A stretch of DNA of 41,331 nucleotides from an uncultured Oscillospiraceae bacterium. GTDB taxonomy: Bacteria; Bacillota; Clostridia; Oscillospirales; Oscillospiraceae. The notes below the pieces were generated by a model. The model was not told the origin of the DNA. It made no database searches and saw only the letters and a list, made by a program, of their open reading frames with translations. The position numbers were made by a program, and so were the translations under genes. How positions within the stretch are numbered: position 1 is the first letter of the stretch; every line of letters begins with the position of its first letter. Positions 39,137 to 41,331 of the stretch are shown piece by piece. Location: contig CAKTMO010000016.1 of NCBI GenBank assembly GCA_934573935.1, forward strand, positions 1 through 41,331, written 5' to 3'.

Positions 39137-41331
39137 TTAGTTCTCCTTGCGCTTGCGGGTGATGATCACCGCGCCAGCCAGGACGGCCACAAGGGCCATG
39201 CCCACATACAGGGTGACGCCCGCGTCGCCGGTGTTGCCGGACTTCACGTCCTTGCCGTCGGTCTCGGCATCAGATGTGCTGTTCGCCGTGGTGCCTCTGC
39301 GATGATGATCCCGATCCGGCTTGTTGTTGTCGTCGGGATCGGTCGGCGTGGAGTCAGGATTCTGCTTGATGAGCTCCGCCATGCGTTCGCTCAGCTCCTG
39401 CATCTTCTCAATCTGTACAAAGGTCAGGTTATCCTTCTGCGCATCCGTCAGCTGATCATAGATCTTCTGCGCCGCCTCAACTGCGCTGCGATCCTTGATG
39501 GTCAGTTTGCCGGAATCAGGCAGCTTGTCCAGCATATCCTTCAGCTCGTCGATAGCCTGGAACTGGGCGATAGCGGCCTCCAGCTTCTCCAGCTTCTCCA
39601 GCTCCGTCGTATCGACCAGTTTCTGCTGATCCTTGCTCAGTGCGTTGAAGGACGCTCTTGCCGCGGCCACAGCGTTCATGTACAGCTGATAGTTGCCGTA
39701 CTTCACAGCAGAGACCTCCGGCAGATCGTTTATCATACCCGTCACGGCGCTGGCATCGGCGTTGACATCGATCACCCGCAGCACGTACCATGTGCCGCGC
39801 TGGCCGCTGCCGTTCATGGTGGGCCAGCCGTTTTCGCCGCAGCCCACGTAGATCACATCGCCCGCCTTGACGGGGATAGTCTGCGTCCGCTTGTAGAAGC
39901 TGAAGCCCTCGGTGTTATCTGTGACTTTCTCATTCAGGAAGATCTTCGTCAGATAGTTCTTGTTGGCCGCGGTGGGCGTTACCTGAATGTCAGCCTCGGC
40001 GCTGTTGATGGCCAGCGTGTACTCATAGGTGCCGCCGGACTGGCCGGGGGTGAACTCGGTCAGCAGCTGGCCGCCCGATACGGTCAGGTCACTCAGCGTG
40101 GTGTTCTTGTTGCCCCAGGTGCCGCCCAGGTCACCGCCCGCGTTGTCGTTGGTGGTGTTGTTGGTGTACATGACGCGGATCACATCGCCGTCGCTCAGGT
40201 CGCCCTCGGCCACGCTGAACGCACCGAAGCCATAGTTGGTGAACCAGTCGTTCAGCGTACCCATCCAGCCGGACTTCGCGTTGCCGTCCTTTTCGCTCAG
40301 GCCGTTAATGGTGGCAATGTAGTTGCTCTCAGCACCGCTCTGCTTATAATCGAACTCATCCAGTGCCGCCACGATGCAGGTCATCATGGTGCTTTCGTGC
40401 TTAAGATCGACCCAGGTATCAACCAGAGTTCCGTCCCAGTATTCTTTGTTCTTCGGCCACTTGTCTTTGGTGAAGGTGGTATTCTCCACGATGACGTGTA
40501 CCTTGCCGAAGCCGGTGGCGGCTTTCTTCATGGCCCGCACCGCGTTCTGATAGGCGCTCTCCACGGCGGCCACGGAGGTGGCAGCCTGGATGGCCTTGAC
40601 ACCGTCCTGATACGCCTCCTCCACGCTGCCCTTCAGGCCGTTCTTCACCGTTTCCAGATGAGCCAGCGCGGCGGCCTGGGCGGCGGCCACGGCATCCGCA
40701 CTGTCGGCGGTCATGGCCTGATACTCCGTCTTGGAGATCATCTTCACCTTGAACGTGATGGTGCTGCCATCGACCACATCACCGGGGATAACATACTCCG
40801 CCAGATAGTAGCCGTCATACGCCGTCTTCTGGTCGTTGGGCGTGACCAGTGTCTGCGGCTCCATCAGGTTCCACGTCGTGCCGCCGTCCACCGACCACAC
40901 GGGCCAGTATTTCGCGTCTGTGGTGTCCAGATAGTAGCGGATGAACGCGTGGTCGCCCGCCTTGGCCGTGCCGAACGAAGGAGACGCCCACACGGGGTTG
41001 GGAACAGTGCCGTCCACATTGGGCGTCACCACCCATTTGATGTTGGGCCAACCAAAGTAGGGGTTGCCGTTGTCGGCCTTCCTGGGCATCTGGCTTTCGT
41101 CAACGTCGACCTCCAGCGTCACCTTTGCCGGGGCCTTTAAGCTGCCGGCATCGATCTTCGCCACCGCGTCCAGGCGCTTGGTCTCGTTGGCGGACAGCAG
41201 CTTCTTCTGGTAGCTGTTCAGCCCACCGTACAACGTCTGGATATCCTTCACCAACTGCTTGTAGTTGGCGTTCAGGTCGTTCAGATCGTCGGGCAGATAG
41301 GACAGGTTCTGCCGCAGACCGGCGATGACCG
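39137..41331 (-). CDS. Large cell-surface protein with DUF4430-like domain and sortase-type C-terminus, 5' end missing
   Basis: The frame is open to the right edge (the sequence upstream of the first TTG at 41254 continues in frame), so the N-terminus and signal peptide are not visible. About 730 residues are seen. A DUF4430/transcobalamin-like motif lies near the middle (SGWMGTLNDWFTNYGFGAF, LSDGDVIRVMYTN), preceded and followed by Ala-rich helical repeats (AVAAAQAAALAHLETVKNGL; AVAAARASFNALSKDQQKLV). The C-terminus is Asp-Asn-Pro-rich, then GNTGDAGVTLYVGMALVAVLAGAVIITRKRKEN-like in layout: a TGD box, a hydrophobic span and a basic tail. This resembles sortase signals (PKTGD) but has NTGD. 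Cell-wall anchoring and ligand binding are inferred. Confidence 0.8.
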   Translation of the reverse strand, partial: VIAGLRQNLSYLPDDLNDLNANYKQLVKDIQTLYGGLNSYQKKLLSANETKRLDAVAKIDAGSLKAPAKVTLEVDVDESQMPRKADNGNPYFGWPNIKWVVTPNVDGTVPNPVWASPSFGTAKAGDHAFIRYYLDTTDAKYWPVWSVDGGTTWNLMEPQTLVTPNDQKTAYDGYYLAEYVIPGDVVDGSTITFKVKMISKTEYQAMTADSADAVAAAQAAALAHLETVKNGLKGSVEEAYQDGVKAIQAATSVAAVESAYQNAVRAMKKAATGFGKVHVIVENTTFTKDKWPKNKEYWDGTLVDTWVDLKHESTMMTCIVAALDEFDYKQSGAESNYIATINGLSEKDGNAKSGWMGTLNDWFTNYGFGAFSVAEGDLSDGDVIRVMYTNNTTNDNAGGDLGGTWGNKNTTLSDLTVSGGQLLTEFTPGQSGGTYEYTLAINSAEADIQVTPTAANKNYLTKIFLNEKVTDNTEGFSFYKRTQTIPVKAGDVIYVGCGENGWPTMNGSGQRGTWYVLRVIDVNADASAVTGMINDLPEVSAVKYGNYQLYMNAVAAARASFNALSKDQQKLVDTTELEKLEKLEAAIAQFQAIDELKDMLDKLPDSGKLTIKDRSAVEAAQKIYDQLTDAQKDNLTFVQIEKMQELSERMAELIKQNPDSTPTDPDDNNKPDRDHHRRGTTANSTSDAETDGKDVKSGNTGDAGVTLYVGMALVAVLAGAVIITRKRKEN

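Overview
The window looks like chromosome from an endospore-forming, high-GC member of the Clostridia, most likely Oscillospiraceae (Oscillibacter/Flavonifractor-like). This is inferred from the order of the cell-wall and division (dcw) cluster, a meso-diaminopimelate-type MurE signature (DNPR), spoVAD-spoVAE, a SigK-like fragment, AGGAGG ribosome sites and strong GC bias. I saw no rRNA, tRNA or CRISPR array.

Layout. 1-1022: 3' end of a low-GC surface protein. 1164-1727: HD-domain phosphohydrolase. 1790-14707 (minus strand): dcw cluster, transcribed mraZ-rsmH-ftsL-class B PBP with PASTA domains-murE-mraY-ftsW-murG-murA-divIB-ftsZ, with a promoter and candidate MraZ operators before mraZ, a separate strong promoter before ftsZ, and a terminator after ftsZ. 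murF, murD, murC and ftsA are not in the cluster. 15072-19828 (minus): tightly overlapping operon of HAD phosphatase, MFS transporter, glycerophosphodiesterase, rsmD, coaD and a coiled-coil protein. 20116-21496 (plus): spoVAD-spoVAE without spoVAC. 21558-24362: copper module of CsoR and a CopA ATPase carrying an in-frame C-terminal CopZ-like domain with its own ribosome site. 24464-25414: membrane-anchored XRE regulator. 25482-27260 (minus): secreted dockerin protein. 27469-29735 (minus): a small conserved-looking gene coupled to cstA, behind a promoter with a palindrome and a cre-like site. 30214-34148 (plus): four-gene membrane operon resembling the Bacillus ydjI/ydjG/ydjH set (SPFH, zinc-ribbon membrane protein, TPM protein), without a PspA gene. 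34268-35569: LysR regulator divergent from an 83-residue zinc-ribbon protein.

35645 to the right edge is the most unusual part. A 21-codon fragment matching the extreme C-terminus of a SigK-type sporulation sigma factor ends abruptly in non-sigma sequence. A large serine recombinase, a 50-residue ORF and an element-type sigma/HTH regulatory pair follow, and then a large surface protein that runs off the window. I read this as an integrative element inserted in (or carrying off the 3' end of) sigK, analogous to but distinct from the classical skin element. The 5' half of sigK is not in the window.

Scattered through the minus-strand operons are intergenic hairpin repeats with a shared CGTAGGG(G)C core (6284, 7581, 19949), which look like a small repeat family. 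Functional names rest on motifs read by eye; no database search was possible.
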